This document shows positions 1 through 6,704 of a stretch of DNA of 12,055 nucleotides, in pieces; within the stretch, counting starts at the first letter, position 1, and every line of letters begins with the position of its first letter. The notes beneath the pieces are model-generated. The model did not search any database. It was not told the DNA's origin and worked only from the letters and a program-made list of their open reading frames with translations. The stretch covers positions 1-12,055 of the forward strand of contig DYHU01000030.1 in the NCBI GenBank assembly GCA_020724025.1. Reading direction: 5' to 3'. The DNA comes from Syntrophorhabdus sp. (GTDB lineage: Bacteria > Desulfobacterota > BSN033 > UBA1163). Made by a program: the position numbers and the translations under genes.

Positions 1-41
1 TGAAGAGGCATATTATTATCTTCTTTTTCGTCAGCCTTTTT

Positions 42-141
42 ACCCCGTTAGAAATAATGCCCGGCTGCTCTGCAGGGGGAGTAGATTTTAGAATAGTTCC
101 AGTCGGTTTCGAGTCGCAACGAGTAAAATTTCTAACGGGGT
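42..141. repeat. 14-bp perfect inverted repeat with 72-base spacer
   Basis: Bases 42-55 (ACCCCGTTAGAAAT) are the exact reverse complement of bases 128-141 (ATTTCTAACGGGGT). The spacer is 72 bases and contains a small CTGC/GCAG hairpin near 64-75. The pair lies in the leader upstream of the Memo-AMMECR1 gene, and the right arm ends about 60 bases before its start codon. It could be a REP/MITE-type element or the two ends of a decayed small mobile element. A long-range hairpin in the mRNA leader is also possible. No T-tract follows either arm, so a terminator is unlikely. The repeat is seen directly; its nature is not known. Confidence 0.55.
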
Positions 142-200
142 TTACCCTCACAACCCTATCCTGTGAAGCCCAGACTCCAAGGGAGAGAAAGGAGGCGGGG

Positions 201-1610
201 ATGCAAGAGATCAGGGAGCCTGCCGTATCCGGGATGTTCTATCCCGACAGACCGGAGATTCTATCCAGGGATGTGAAGAAATATCTTGAGAATGCAAAGA
301 AGGAAAAAATTGACGGAGAGATCGTTGGACTTGTTTCCCCTCATGCAGGATATATGTATTCAGGGCAGGTGGCGGCCCATGCTTATAAATTGATCGAGGG
401 GAAGACCTTTGATTCAATCGTGGTCCTTGCTCCCAGCCACCGGATTGACTTTAAAGGCGCTTCTCTCTATGACCGAGGAGGATACCGGACTCCGCTGGGT
501 CTCGTCCTCGTCGATGTCGAACTCTCGAAAAAGATGATGGAAAAATGGAAGGGGATTCGGTATCTTCCGGAAGCCCATGGCCAGGAACATTCCCTGGAGG
601 TTCAGATTCCATTTCTTCAGGTCGTTTTAAAATCGTTCAAACTCATTCCCATTGTGATGGAGCCTTACTGGAGCCGCGAGACATGCCAGTCCCTTGCTCA
701 GGCCATCGCGGATACGGTAAGGGGAAAAAATGTTTTGCTTGTGGCCAGTTCGGACCTCTCCCATTTCCATTCCTATGAGAAGGCCGTTCAATTGGATAAG
801 ATCGTCCTGCAACATCTTGAGCGGTTTGATGCAGACGGTTTGAACCGTGATTTGAAGGAAGGCCGCTGTGAGGCATGCGGCGGAGGTCCGGTCATCACGG
901 TGATGCTGGCGGCAAAGGCATTGGGGGCAACCCGGGGAAAGGTTCTCAAGTATCTCAATTCGGGAGATGTGACAGGGGACCGAAGCCGTGTCGTGGGGTA
1001 TGCGGCAGCTGTCTTTTACAGGGCGGCAGGAGGAGAAGAGAAGATGAAAGGAGAGAGGAAGATTGGCGTCGATCTGGGATTGAGTGAGGAAGAGAAGAAG
1101 GCCCTTCGTCAGATCGCAAAGACGGTGATTGAGAATAAGGCCAAAGGAAAACCCGTTCCCGAATTTAAGATAGGCTCCCCTGTTTTAAAAGAGAATCGAG
1201 GGGCCTTCGTCTCCCTCCATAAGAAAGGTCAGTTAAGGGGATGCATCGGATATATCGAGGGCAGGGGTCCCCTGCATAAGACGATCGAAGAGATGGCAGA
1301 GGCAGCCGCCTTCCGCGATCCACGTTTTTCGCCGGTGACAGAGAGGGAACTGTCCGAACTCGATATTGAGATCTCAGTCCTCACCCCGTTAAAGAAGATC
1401 ATTGATGTGAACGAGATCGAAGTCGGAAAACACGGGATCTATATCAAGAAGGGGTGGTACTCCGGCCTTCTTCTTCCGCAGGTCGCCACAGAGTACGGAT
1501 GGGACCGGAAAACCTTTCTTGAGCATACCTGCCAGAAGGCCGGGCTTCCTTCCAACGCCTGGAAGGAAAAAGATACGGAGCTCTATATCTTCTCTGCGGA
1601 TATTTTTTAG
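201..1610 (+). CDS. AmmeMemoRadiSam system protein B-protein A fusion (Memo + AMMECR1)
   Basis: A 469-residue soluble protein joining two families. Residues 1-275 are a Memo-like domain related to class III extradiol dioxygenases. Metal-site residues known from human MEMO1 have visible counterparts: H48 in SPHAGY, H80 in APSHR, H188 in SSDLSHFH, and C226 in EACGGGP. Residues about 285-469 are an AMMECR1 domain with the signature LRGCIG at 345-350. In bacteria and archaea these domains occur with a radical SAM enzyme as the AmmeMemoRadiSam set, whose biochemical role I do not know. No radical SAM gene is visible here. The reading frame is open upstream to base 57, but I chose the ATG at 201: AGGAGG at 190-195 is correctly spaced (5 bases), and the Memo homology starts immediately (REPAVSGMFYP). 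The gene stands alone, followed by the riboswitch unit. Domain assignment is firm; function is open. Confidence 0.93.
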   Translation: MQEIREPAVSGMFYPDRPEILSRDVKKYLENAKKEKIDGEIVGLVSPHAGYMYSGQVAAHAYKLIEGKTFDSIVVLAPSHRIDFKGASLYDRGGYRTPLGLVLVDVELSKKMMEKWKGIRYLPEAHGQEHSLEVQIPFLQVVLKSFKLIPIVMEPYWSRETCQSLAQAIADTVRGKNVLLVASSDLSHFHSYEKAVQLDKIVLQHLERFDADGLNRDLKEGRCEACGGGPVITVMLAAKALGATRGKVLKYLNSGDVTGDRSRVVGYAAAVFYRAAGGEEKMKGERKIGVDLGLSEEEKKALRQIAKTVIENKAKGKPVPEFKIGSPVLKENRGAFVSLHKKGQLRGCIGYIEGRGPLHKTIEEMAEAAAFRDPRFSPVTERELSELDIEISVLTPLKKIIDVNEIEVGKHGIYIKKGWYSGLLLPQVATEYGWDRKTFLEHTCQKAGLPSNAWKEKDTELYIFSADIF

Positions 1611-1639
1611 ATCACCAATTGCATGATTTTCTATAACTA

Positions 1640-1668
1640 TTGACAAATACAGTAATTTTTGTTATTTT
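1640..1668 (+). promoter_or_regulatory. Putative sigma70-type promoter of the riboswitch-transporter unit
   Basis: A perfect TTGACA at 1640-1645 is followed, after a 17-base spacer, by TATTTT at 1663-1668, a 4 of 6 match to TATAAT. The surrounding DNA is very AT-rich. Transcription would start near 1675, just before the riboswitch aptamer, which is where a promoter is expected. The -35 box is convincing; the -10 box is weak and neighbouring registers (spacers of 15 or 16) are possible. Confidence 0.5.
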
Positions 1669-1677
1669 TAAATTAAA

Positions 1678-1800
1678 AAATAGGCCGAAACAAAAAGCGG
1701 AGAAACCAATTTATTGGGGTGAATCCCAACTCAGTTGGGAAGGATATCCCTTAATCCTAACCCGTCAGCTAACTTCGCAGGCGACTAAGGGAGAGATAGA
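1678..1800 (+). ncRNA. c-di-AMP riboswitch (ydaO-yuaA class), aptamer
   Basis: The conserved blocks of the ydaO/yuaA RNA appear in order. GCGGAGAAACC is at 1697-1707, and GGGGTGAATCC follows at 1717-1727. CCGTCAGCTAACTTCGCAGG is at 1762-1781. A closing P1 helix can be drawn between 1681-1686 and 1780-1787 with a two-base bulge. Internal hairpins are visible: CCAA/TTGG (1706-1709 with 1714-1717) and CCCAAC/GTTGGG (1725-1730 with 1734-1739). This class binds cyclic di-AMP and normally turns gene expression off. Its position directly before a KimA-family potassium transporter repeats the arrangement of Bacillus subtilis ydaO (kimA). Family assignment rests on remembered consensus, but the match is long and ordered. 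Exact ends are approximate. Confidence 0.93.
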
Positions 1801-1801
1801 G

Positions 1802-1829
1802 GCTAGGGGATCTTCTCCTGGCTTTTTTT
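1802..1829 (+). terminator. Intrinsic terminator acting as riboswitch expression platform
   Basis: GCTAGGGGA (1802-1810) pairs with TCTCCTGGC (1814-1822) as a 9-bp stem with two G-U pairs and a three-base loop. Seven T residues follow at 1823-1829. This is a textbook Rho-independent terminator, about 20 bases after the aptamer and ending immediately before the transporter ATG at 1830. Bases 1804-1811 (TAGGGGAT) can instead pair with 1746-1753 (ATCCCTTA) inside the aptamer, with one G-U, which would break the terminator. That fits an off-switch: ligand-bound aptamer allows termination, free RNA allows read-through. The stem and T-tract are seen; the switching is inferred. Confidence 0.78.
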
Positions 1830-3812
1830 ATGGAATCGAATCAATCAGAAAATCAATCCAGTCTCCTCCATAAAATCCGACGCAAACTCATTGGCGCTCC
1901 CCGGGATATTCAGGACTCTTCTATTTTTCACAAGATTTCATTAATTCCTATATTGGCCTGGATCGGTCTTGGTGCAGATGGTCTTTCCTCTTCCGCCTAT
2001 GGTCCCGAAGAAGCCTTTAAGACCCTGGGTGAACACACCTATTTGGCTATCTTTCTGGGCCTTGCCACCGCCATGACGGTATTTATCATCTCTTACGCCT
2101 ATTCTCGGATCATCGAACATTTTCCCAGCGGAGGCGGAGGGTATGTCGTTGCCTCACATACTTTGGGAGAAAAGGCGGGGGTTGTTTCTGGGGCTGCCCT
2201 ACTTGTGGATTATATGTTGACCATTACGATTTCAATCGCCGCCTGTGGCGATGCCCTTTTCAGTTTTTTGCCGTTGAAATTCCACCCCTATAAACTCCCT
2301 TTCGAAATCTTCTTGATCGTCTTCTTAATTATTCTGAATATGCGAGGTGTAAAAGAATCGGTTATGGTCTTAGCTCCTATCTTCCTTACTTTTATCGTCA
2401 CCCATGTATTGATGCTCGGCTATGGCATATTCACCCATTTGGGAGATGTCGCTCCGATTGCCTCCGAGTTGAAAGGAAATTTTCAACAAGGGCTTTCCAC
2501 TCTGGGCGGAATGGGCATGCTGCTTCTTTTCCTCCATGCCTACTCCCTGGGAGCCGGGACCTACACAGGCATTGAAGCTGTTTCGAATGGTTTGCAGATC
2601 ATGCGGGACCCCAAGGTCCAAACCGGCAAGAGAACCATGGCCTATATGTCAACTTCCCTTGCGTTCACTGCAGGAGGCATTTTGATTTGCTACCTTCTTG
2701 TTAAAGTTCGTCCCACGGAGGGACAGACACTGAACGCTGTGCTGGCGGGAGATCTTTTCAGTCGATGGGTCCTTGGCCATTGGCTTGCCATTCTAACGAT
2801 TCTCTCCGAAGGGGCGCTGCTTATCGTTGCCGCACAAGCCGGCTTCATTGATGGGCCAAGAGTCATGGCGAACATGGCGGTTGACTCCTGGTTTCCCCAT
2901 CGGTTTGCAACGCTCTCCGAACGACTGACGATGCACAACGGCATTCTCCTGATGGGCGCATCGGCGCTTCTGCTCCTTTTTTATACCCATGGATCCGTTT
3001 CCACATTAGTGGTCATGTATGCAATCAACGTGTTCATTACTTTTTCGCTCTCTGAGCTGGGCATGTCCCGGTTCTTCATTAAGAACCGAAAGAGGGAAAA
3101 AGAATGGAAAAAACATCTTCCCATCCATATGACCGGGCTGACCCTATGTCTTACCATTCTCATCATCACGATCCTTGAGAAGTTTGGCTCGGGAGGTTGG
3201 GTGACCCTGATCATCACTTCAGGAGTAATCGTGCTTTGCTACATCATTCGGAGCCACTACAGAAGTGTTGGAAGGAAAATGCGTGAACTGGATGAAATGT
3301 TATTGGATATCCCAACTGCGGGACAAGCAAACCAGGCGCCTGTGGATCCCCAAAAAATGACGGCCATTCAACTGGTAAATGGCTTCAATGGTTTTGGAGT
3401 CCACTCTTTTTTATCCATCGTTCGTAATTTCCCGGGTCTCTACCAAAATGTGATTTTCACTTCCATTGGAGTGGTCGATTCCGGCTCCTTTAAAGGGGCA
3501 AAGGAAATGGAAGCCCTTACCGAATCCACCCGGGCTTCGTTGAAAAAATATGTTGATCTTTCCAGGAGGCTCGGATTTTCTGCCGACTTTCGCTTTCAAA
3601 TCGGAACAGATGTGGTAGAGACCGCAACCCATTTATGTGAGTCCATTGTGGAAGAATTCCCGAAGTCCACTGTTTTCACCGGCCAGCTTATCTTCCCGTA
3701 TGTTCAAATCCTCCACAAACTCCTTCACAATGAAACAGCCTATGCCATTCAGCGCCGCTTACAGTGGAAGGGAATCCCTACAGTGATTTTGCCCATACGT
3801 ATAAACGTTTAA
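1830..3812 (+). CDS. kimA: KimA-family potassium importer (APC superfamily permease with C-terminal cytoplasmic domain)
   Basis: A 660-residue inner-membrane protein. About twelve hydrophobic segments lie between residues 38 and 475, followed by a cytoplasmic domain (about 510-660) like the USP-like domain of KimA. Residues that, from memory, bind K+ or H+ in B. subtilis KimA have counterparts at matching spacing: D50 and Y57 (GADGLSSSAYG), D127, Y128, T131 and S135 (LLVDYMLTITIS), T246 and E249 (YTGIEAVSNG), and Y397. KimA imports K+ by proton symport. The c-di-AMP riboswitch directly upstream supports potassium over amino acids as the substrate, although APC-family amino acid transport cannot be excluded. 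The length is slightly above that of B. subtilis KimA (about 600). The start at 1830 touches the terminator T-tract and has no Shine-Dalgarno at normal distance. An in-frame stop at 1797-1799 and the lack of an early downstream ATG leave it as the best choice. The kinase gene follows after 41 bases. Confidence 0.92.
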   Translation: MESNQSENQSSLLHKIRRKLIGAPRDIQDSSIFHKISLIPILAWIGLGADGLSSSAYGPEEAFKTLGEHTYLAIFLGLATAMTVFIISYAYSRIIEHFPSGGGGYVVASHTLGEKAGVVSGAALLVDYMLTITISIAACGDALFSFLPLKFHPYKLPFEIFLIVFLIILNMRGVKESVMVLAPIFLTFIVTHVLMLGYGIFTHLGDVAPIASELKGNFQQGLSTLGGMGMLLLFLHAYSLGAGTYTGIEAVSNGLQIMRDPKVQTGKRTMAYMSTSLAFTAGGILICYLLVKVRPTEGQTLNAVLAGDLFSRWVLGHWLAILTILSEGALLIVAAQAGFIDGPRVMANMAVDSWFPHRFATLSERLTMHNGILLMGASALLLLFYTHGSVSTLVVMYAINVFITFSLSELGMSRFFIKNRKREKEWKKHLPIHMTGLTLCLTILIITILEKFGSGGWVTLIITSGVIVLCYIIRSHYRSVGRKMRELDEMLLDIPTAGQANQAPVDPQKMTAIQLVNGFNGFGVHSFLSIVRNFPGLYQNVIFTSIGVVDSGSFKGAKEMEALTESTRASLKKYVDLSRRLGFSADFRFQIGTDVVETATHLCESIVEEFPKSTVFTGQLIFPYVQILHKLLHNETAYAIQRRLQWKGIPTVILPIRINV

Positions 3813-3853
3813 CACCCACTGAGGTCAGACATGTCAGGGGATGGGAGACAATC

Positions 3854-5722
3854 ATGATCTGGACCCTTCGCAAGAAGATTTTTATCGGGTATGGGATTAC
3901 CCTCGTTTTAATGGTTTTGGTTCTGGTCTGGTCATTTATCAATCTGGGAAATTTGGGGCAAGCCAGTGACGCCATCTTAAGGGAGAATTATAAAAGCATC
4001 CTTGCCGCAGAAAACATGGTCTACGCCATTGAGCGTCAGGACAGCGCCATCCTGCTCACTTTTCTTGGATTTGATGATCAAGGGTGGAGACAATTCCATG
4101 AAAATGAAAGTCACTTTTTTCAATGGCTGTCCCGGGCAAAAGACAACATCACCATCTCGGGGGAGGAAAAAATCGTTGCCGCCATTGAAGGAGAATACTC
4201 GTCCTATTTAAAATATGTCTCTCAACTCCGGCCGCTCTCCATTGCTGGTTCGAGAAAGACCGCTACTTTTTATCACGAGACCATCCTTCCAGCGTTCCAA
4301 AAGATCCGTGATACATGCATTCACCTCCGAGAAATAAACCAGGAAGCCATGTTCAAAGCCAGTGATCGGGCGCGCTATATCGCAAAGAGGGCCATCTGGT
4401 CCATGACCATCATTGGGATTGCAGCCGTTGGGATTGGGGTTGGATTTAGCCTTCTCCTTTCAAATCTCCTTACGAAACCGGTTCGCCAGATGGTAGTAGC
4501 GACTCAAAAGATCGCCGAGGGCCATTATGACATTCAGATCTCAACTCATTCGTCTGATGAACTTGGCCGCTTGGCCAACGAATTTAATTCAATGGCCCAA
4601 ACATTGAGGGGATTTCATGATTTAAATGTCGAGCAGATCATGGCGGAAAAACAGAAGAGTGAAGCCATTATCCGGTCTATAGATGATGGTATTTTGTTGG
4701 TGGATGCCGAGTTCAAGGTAACTGGAATCAATCCCATGGCAAGGAGAATCCTCGGTGTTCAACCGGACGAACCGCAGAATAGACACTTTCTTGAAGTGTT
4801 GAAAAGCGAGCAATTGTTCAACTACATTAAACAGTCGATGGAATTGGGCAAACCTCCAAGAATTGAGGAAAAACAGAATGTTTTCACCGTAGAACGGGAA
4901 GAAACGCGACGCCACTACCAGTTTTCAATCACACCTGTTCGTGGGAAGAAGGGTGTTTTAATAGGGGTAGTGCTCCTATTGCGCGATATAACCCGTCTGA
5001 CAGAGTTAGACCGTCTCAAGAGTGAGTTTGTGATGACTGCTTCCCATGAACTTCGGACTCCTTTGACGAGCATCGGCATGAGTATCGATCTCCTGATGGA
5101 AAGCGCCATGAGGAGACTTAATGAGAAAGAGCAAGAGCTTCTCTCTGCGGCCCATGAGGACCTCCAACGGCTCAAGGTCCTTGTGAATAATCTGCTGGAT
5201 CTTTCGAAAATTGAGGCAGGCAGGATGGAAATGGAATTCTCCAGTATTCCCGTTCACTCTCTTTTCGATAAGGTGGCTACGGTTTTCAAGACAACAGCAG
5301 ACGAAAAAGGGGTGACTCTTTCTTATCGTTCTCCTGAGGGATTACCCAATGTAAAGGCGGATGGTGATAAGATCGTTTGGGTTTTAACCAATCTCATTTC
5401 GAATGGTTTACATTATACCCCCCAGGGAGGGCATATCCATCTTTCTGCCGAATCCTTTTTCCCTTATATCCAAATATCAGTGCGTGATGATGGCCCGGGT
5501 ATTCCTTTGGAATATCAGTCAAAAATTTTTGACAAGTTTGTTCAGGTTAAGAGTGATAAGGTATTAGGAGGAAGTGGGTTAGGACTGGCCATTTGTAAGG
5601 AAATCGTTCGTGCACACGGAGGCACCATTTGGGTGGACTCCGTTCCTGGTGAAGGGAGCACCTTTACTTTTACGCTTCCTATCATGGAATCAATGCAAGG
5701 AGGAATTGAGAATGAAGGCTAA
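3854..5722 (+). CDS. KinB-type membrane sensor histidine kinase (sensor-HAMP-PAS-HisKA-HATPase)
   Basis: A 622-residue hybrid-less sensor kinase. A first membrane helix (about 10-30) and a second (about 181-206) bracket a helical periplasmic sensor (about 33-178). Its text, including YAIERQDSAILL, resembles the KinB sensor family of pseudomonads. A HAMP linker (about 207-255) follows, then a PAS domain (about 265-380). HisKA carries SHELRTPL with phospho-acceptor H398. The ATP-binding domain has an N-box around N513-N517, a G1 box DDGPGI at 545-550, and a G2 box GGSGLGLAI at 572-580. It should autophosphorylate and pass phosphate to the regulator encoded next, whose gene overlaps this one by 11 bases. 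The frame opens earlier (3764), inside the transporter gene. ATG 3854 is preferred because GGGAGA precedes it at 3843-3848 and the membrane helix starts at once. The signal is unknown; the link with a potassium transporter suggests an ionic or osmotic cue, but that is inference. Confidence 0.95.
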   Translation: MIWTLRKKIFIGYGITLVLMVLVLVWSFINLGNLGQASDAILRENYKSILAAENMVYAIERQDSAILLTFLGFDDQGWRQFHENESHFFQWLSRAKDNITISGEEKIVAAIEGEYSSYLKYVSQLRPLSIAGSRKTATFYHETILPAFQKIRDTCIHLREINQEAMFKASDRARYIAKRAIWSMTIIGIAAVGIGVGFSLLLSNLLTKPVRQMVVATQKIAEGHYDIQISTHSSDELGRLANEFNSMAQTLRGFHDLNVEQIMAEKQKSEAIIRSIDDGILLVDAEFKVTGINPMARRILGVQPDEPQNRHFLEVLKSEQLFNYIKQSMELGKPPRIEEKQNVFTVEREETRRHYQFSITPVRGKKGVLIGVVLLLRDITRLTELDRLKSEFVMTASHELRTPLTSIGMSIDLLMESAMRRLNEKEQELLSAAHEDLQRLKVLVNNLLDLSKIEAGRMEMEFSSIPVHSLFDKVATVFKTTADEKGVTLSYRSPEGLPNVKADGDKIVWVLTNLISNGLHYTPQGGHIHLSAESFFPYIQISVRDDGPGIPLEYQSKIFDKFVQVKSDKVLGGSGLGLAICKEIVRAHGGTIWVDSVPGEGSTFTFTLPIMESMQGGIENEG

Positions 5723-6404
5723 ACCCATTTTAATTGTTGATGATGAAAAGAACATCCGTTTGACTCTTTCACAAGCCTTAGAAGTTCTGAAACTCGAAAC
5801 TGACACAGCGGCAGATGGAGAAGAAGCGCTGTTTAAGCTCAGAGAGAAGGAGTTTAGTCTCATTCTACTGGACCTCAGGATGCCAGGGATGGACGGGATG
5901 GAGGTCCTTCGCCGTGTTCGAGAAGTCCGGCCTGATATCCGTATCATTATTCTTACAGCTTATGGAACGGTCGAGTCAGCGGTTGAGGCAATGAAGCTGG
6001 AGGCTGTCGATTTCATACAGAAACCCTTTACTCCCGAGGAGATTCGGCAACTCGTCTCCCGAATCATGGATAGGGAGAGGCTTGACGAACAAAAAGTTAT
6101 GGATTACGCCACCGCGATCGAGCTTGCGAAGAGGTCGATTGGAGACCGCCATTTTGATGCAGCTGTCGAACATGTGCGTCATGCTATCTTTATTGATCCT
6201 GGGCGGCCAGAGGCATTCAATCTCCTGGGAGCCCTTATGGAGATCCAGGGTGACCGAGTTGAAGCACAGAAGAACTACAGGGCCACCCTTTCTCTCGATC
6301 CTTCCTATGAACCTGCCATCAAAAACCTCCAAAGGTCGACAGAAGGAAAGTGGAGACAGACCGTGACCATCCTCCTGGGGGAGGGTATGAAGGAGGACAA
6401 ATAA
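5712..6404 (+). CDS. Response regulator: CheY-like receiver domain fused to TPR-like repeats
   Basis: A 230-residue cytoplasmic protein. Residues 1-120 are a receiver domain with acidic pocket D10/D11, phospho-acceptor D54 (LILLDLRMPG), T82 and K104 (the FIQKPF motif), so all key residues are present. The C-terminal part, about 131-207, is helical with two TPR-like repeats, the clearest around FDAAVEHVRHAIFIDPGRPEA and EAQKNYRATLSLDPSYEPA. No helix-turn-helix, AAA+ or enzymatic output domain is visible. It probably acts through protein-protein contacts instead of DNA binding. AGGAGG at 5698-5703 sits 8 bases before the ATG at 5712, which lies inside the end of the kinase gene, so the two are translationally coupled. 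An earlier in-frame start at 5610 would put 34 unrelated residues before the receiver fold and was rejected. This is the last gene of the + strand unit. Confidence 0.94.
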   Translation: MKAKPILIVDDEKNIRLTLSQALEVLKLETDTAADGEEALFKLREKEFSLILLDLRMPGMDGMEVLRRVREVRPDIRIIILTAYGTVESAVEAMKLEAVDFIQKPFTPEEIRQLVSRIMDRERLDEQKVMDYATAIELAKRSIGDRHFDAAVEHVRHAIFIDPGRPEAFNLLGALMEIQGDRVEAQKNYRATLSLDPSYEPAIKNLQRSTEGKWRQTVTILLGEGMKEDK

Positions 6405-6704
6405 ACAAATTTCCCGGTTTGTGAGGTTTGATTTTTATAAAAATAAAGGAGGGTGGAAAGCCGATCTTCGAAAGTTTATAGCACTATAGCTTTTTGAAAA
6501 GATGTATCTAATCCCCCTTCATCCCCCTCCTTCGACAAGCTCAGGATGGTGAGCATGTCGAACCATTTGTCAAAAGGGGGAATCCCGCCTTTGGCGGGAC
6601 TCCTCCCTTTGGCCTTTTTAATCCCGTAGACAACGGGGCAAAGGGAGGTGTGGAGGGATTTTAGAAGCGATTTTGAACGCCATCATTTTTATGAAATGGT
6701 TTAC
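6405..6704. other. 300-base intergenic region between convergent operons
   Basis: No credible gene is present. Just after the regulator stop, ACAAA (6405-6409) and TTTGT (6418-6422) form a weak hairpin without a clean T-run. TTTTTATAAAAA (6432-6443) is an AT-rich palindrome. A compound inverted-repeat element occupies about 6510-6662. CCATCAT/ATGAAATGG (6680-6699) is a weak hairpin next to the stop of the antiporter gene. None of these is a textbook intrinsic terminator, although two converging operons must end here, so termination may rely on Rho or on the repeat hairpins. Confidence 0.6.
6510..6662. repeat. REP/MITE-like compound palindromic element
   Basis: Several nested inverted repeats are packed together. 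TTCGACA (6531-6537) pairs with TGTCGAA (6556-6562) around an inner CTCA/TGAG stem with a six-base loop. AATCCCCCTT (from 6510) faces AAGGGGGAAT (ending 6583) around that hairpin. CCCGCC/GGCGGG (6584-6589 with 6593-6598) is a tight stem with a three-base loop. CCTCCCTTTG (6602-6611) pairs with CAAAGGGAGG (6639-6648) around an inner CCCGT/ACGGG stem. The outermost ends (AATCCCCCTTCATCCCCCTCC and the complement of the right end) also resemble each other. The core containing GACAAGCTCAGGA resembles dispersed intergenic repeats I associate with environmental bacterial genomes. Copy number in the genome cannot be judged from here. Confidence 0.55.

Noticed and set aside
57..200. Upstream extension of the Memo-AMMECR1 frame
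   Set aside because: The extra 48 residues match nothing, run through the inverted repeat, and a strong AGGAGG precedes the ATG at 201 where family homology begins.
1830..3812. Amino acid permease as the transporter's identity
   Set aside because: The fold is APC, but the residues matching KimA's ion site and the c-di-AMP riboswitch favour potassium. Amino acid transport is kept only as an alternative.
6453..6497. A 14-codon GTG mini-frame preceded by AGGAGG
   Set aside because: The ribosome-site-like sequence is well placed, but the peptide is very short, has no visible features, and no clear promoter supports it.
6584..6638. Intrinsic terminator for one of the converging operons
   Set aside because: The stems are good (CCCGCC/GGCGGG, CCCGT/ACGGG), but none is followed directly by a T-run in the needed direction, so I list them as part of the repeat element.
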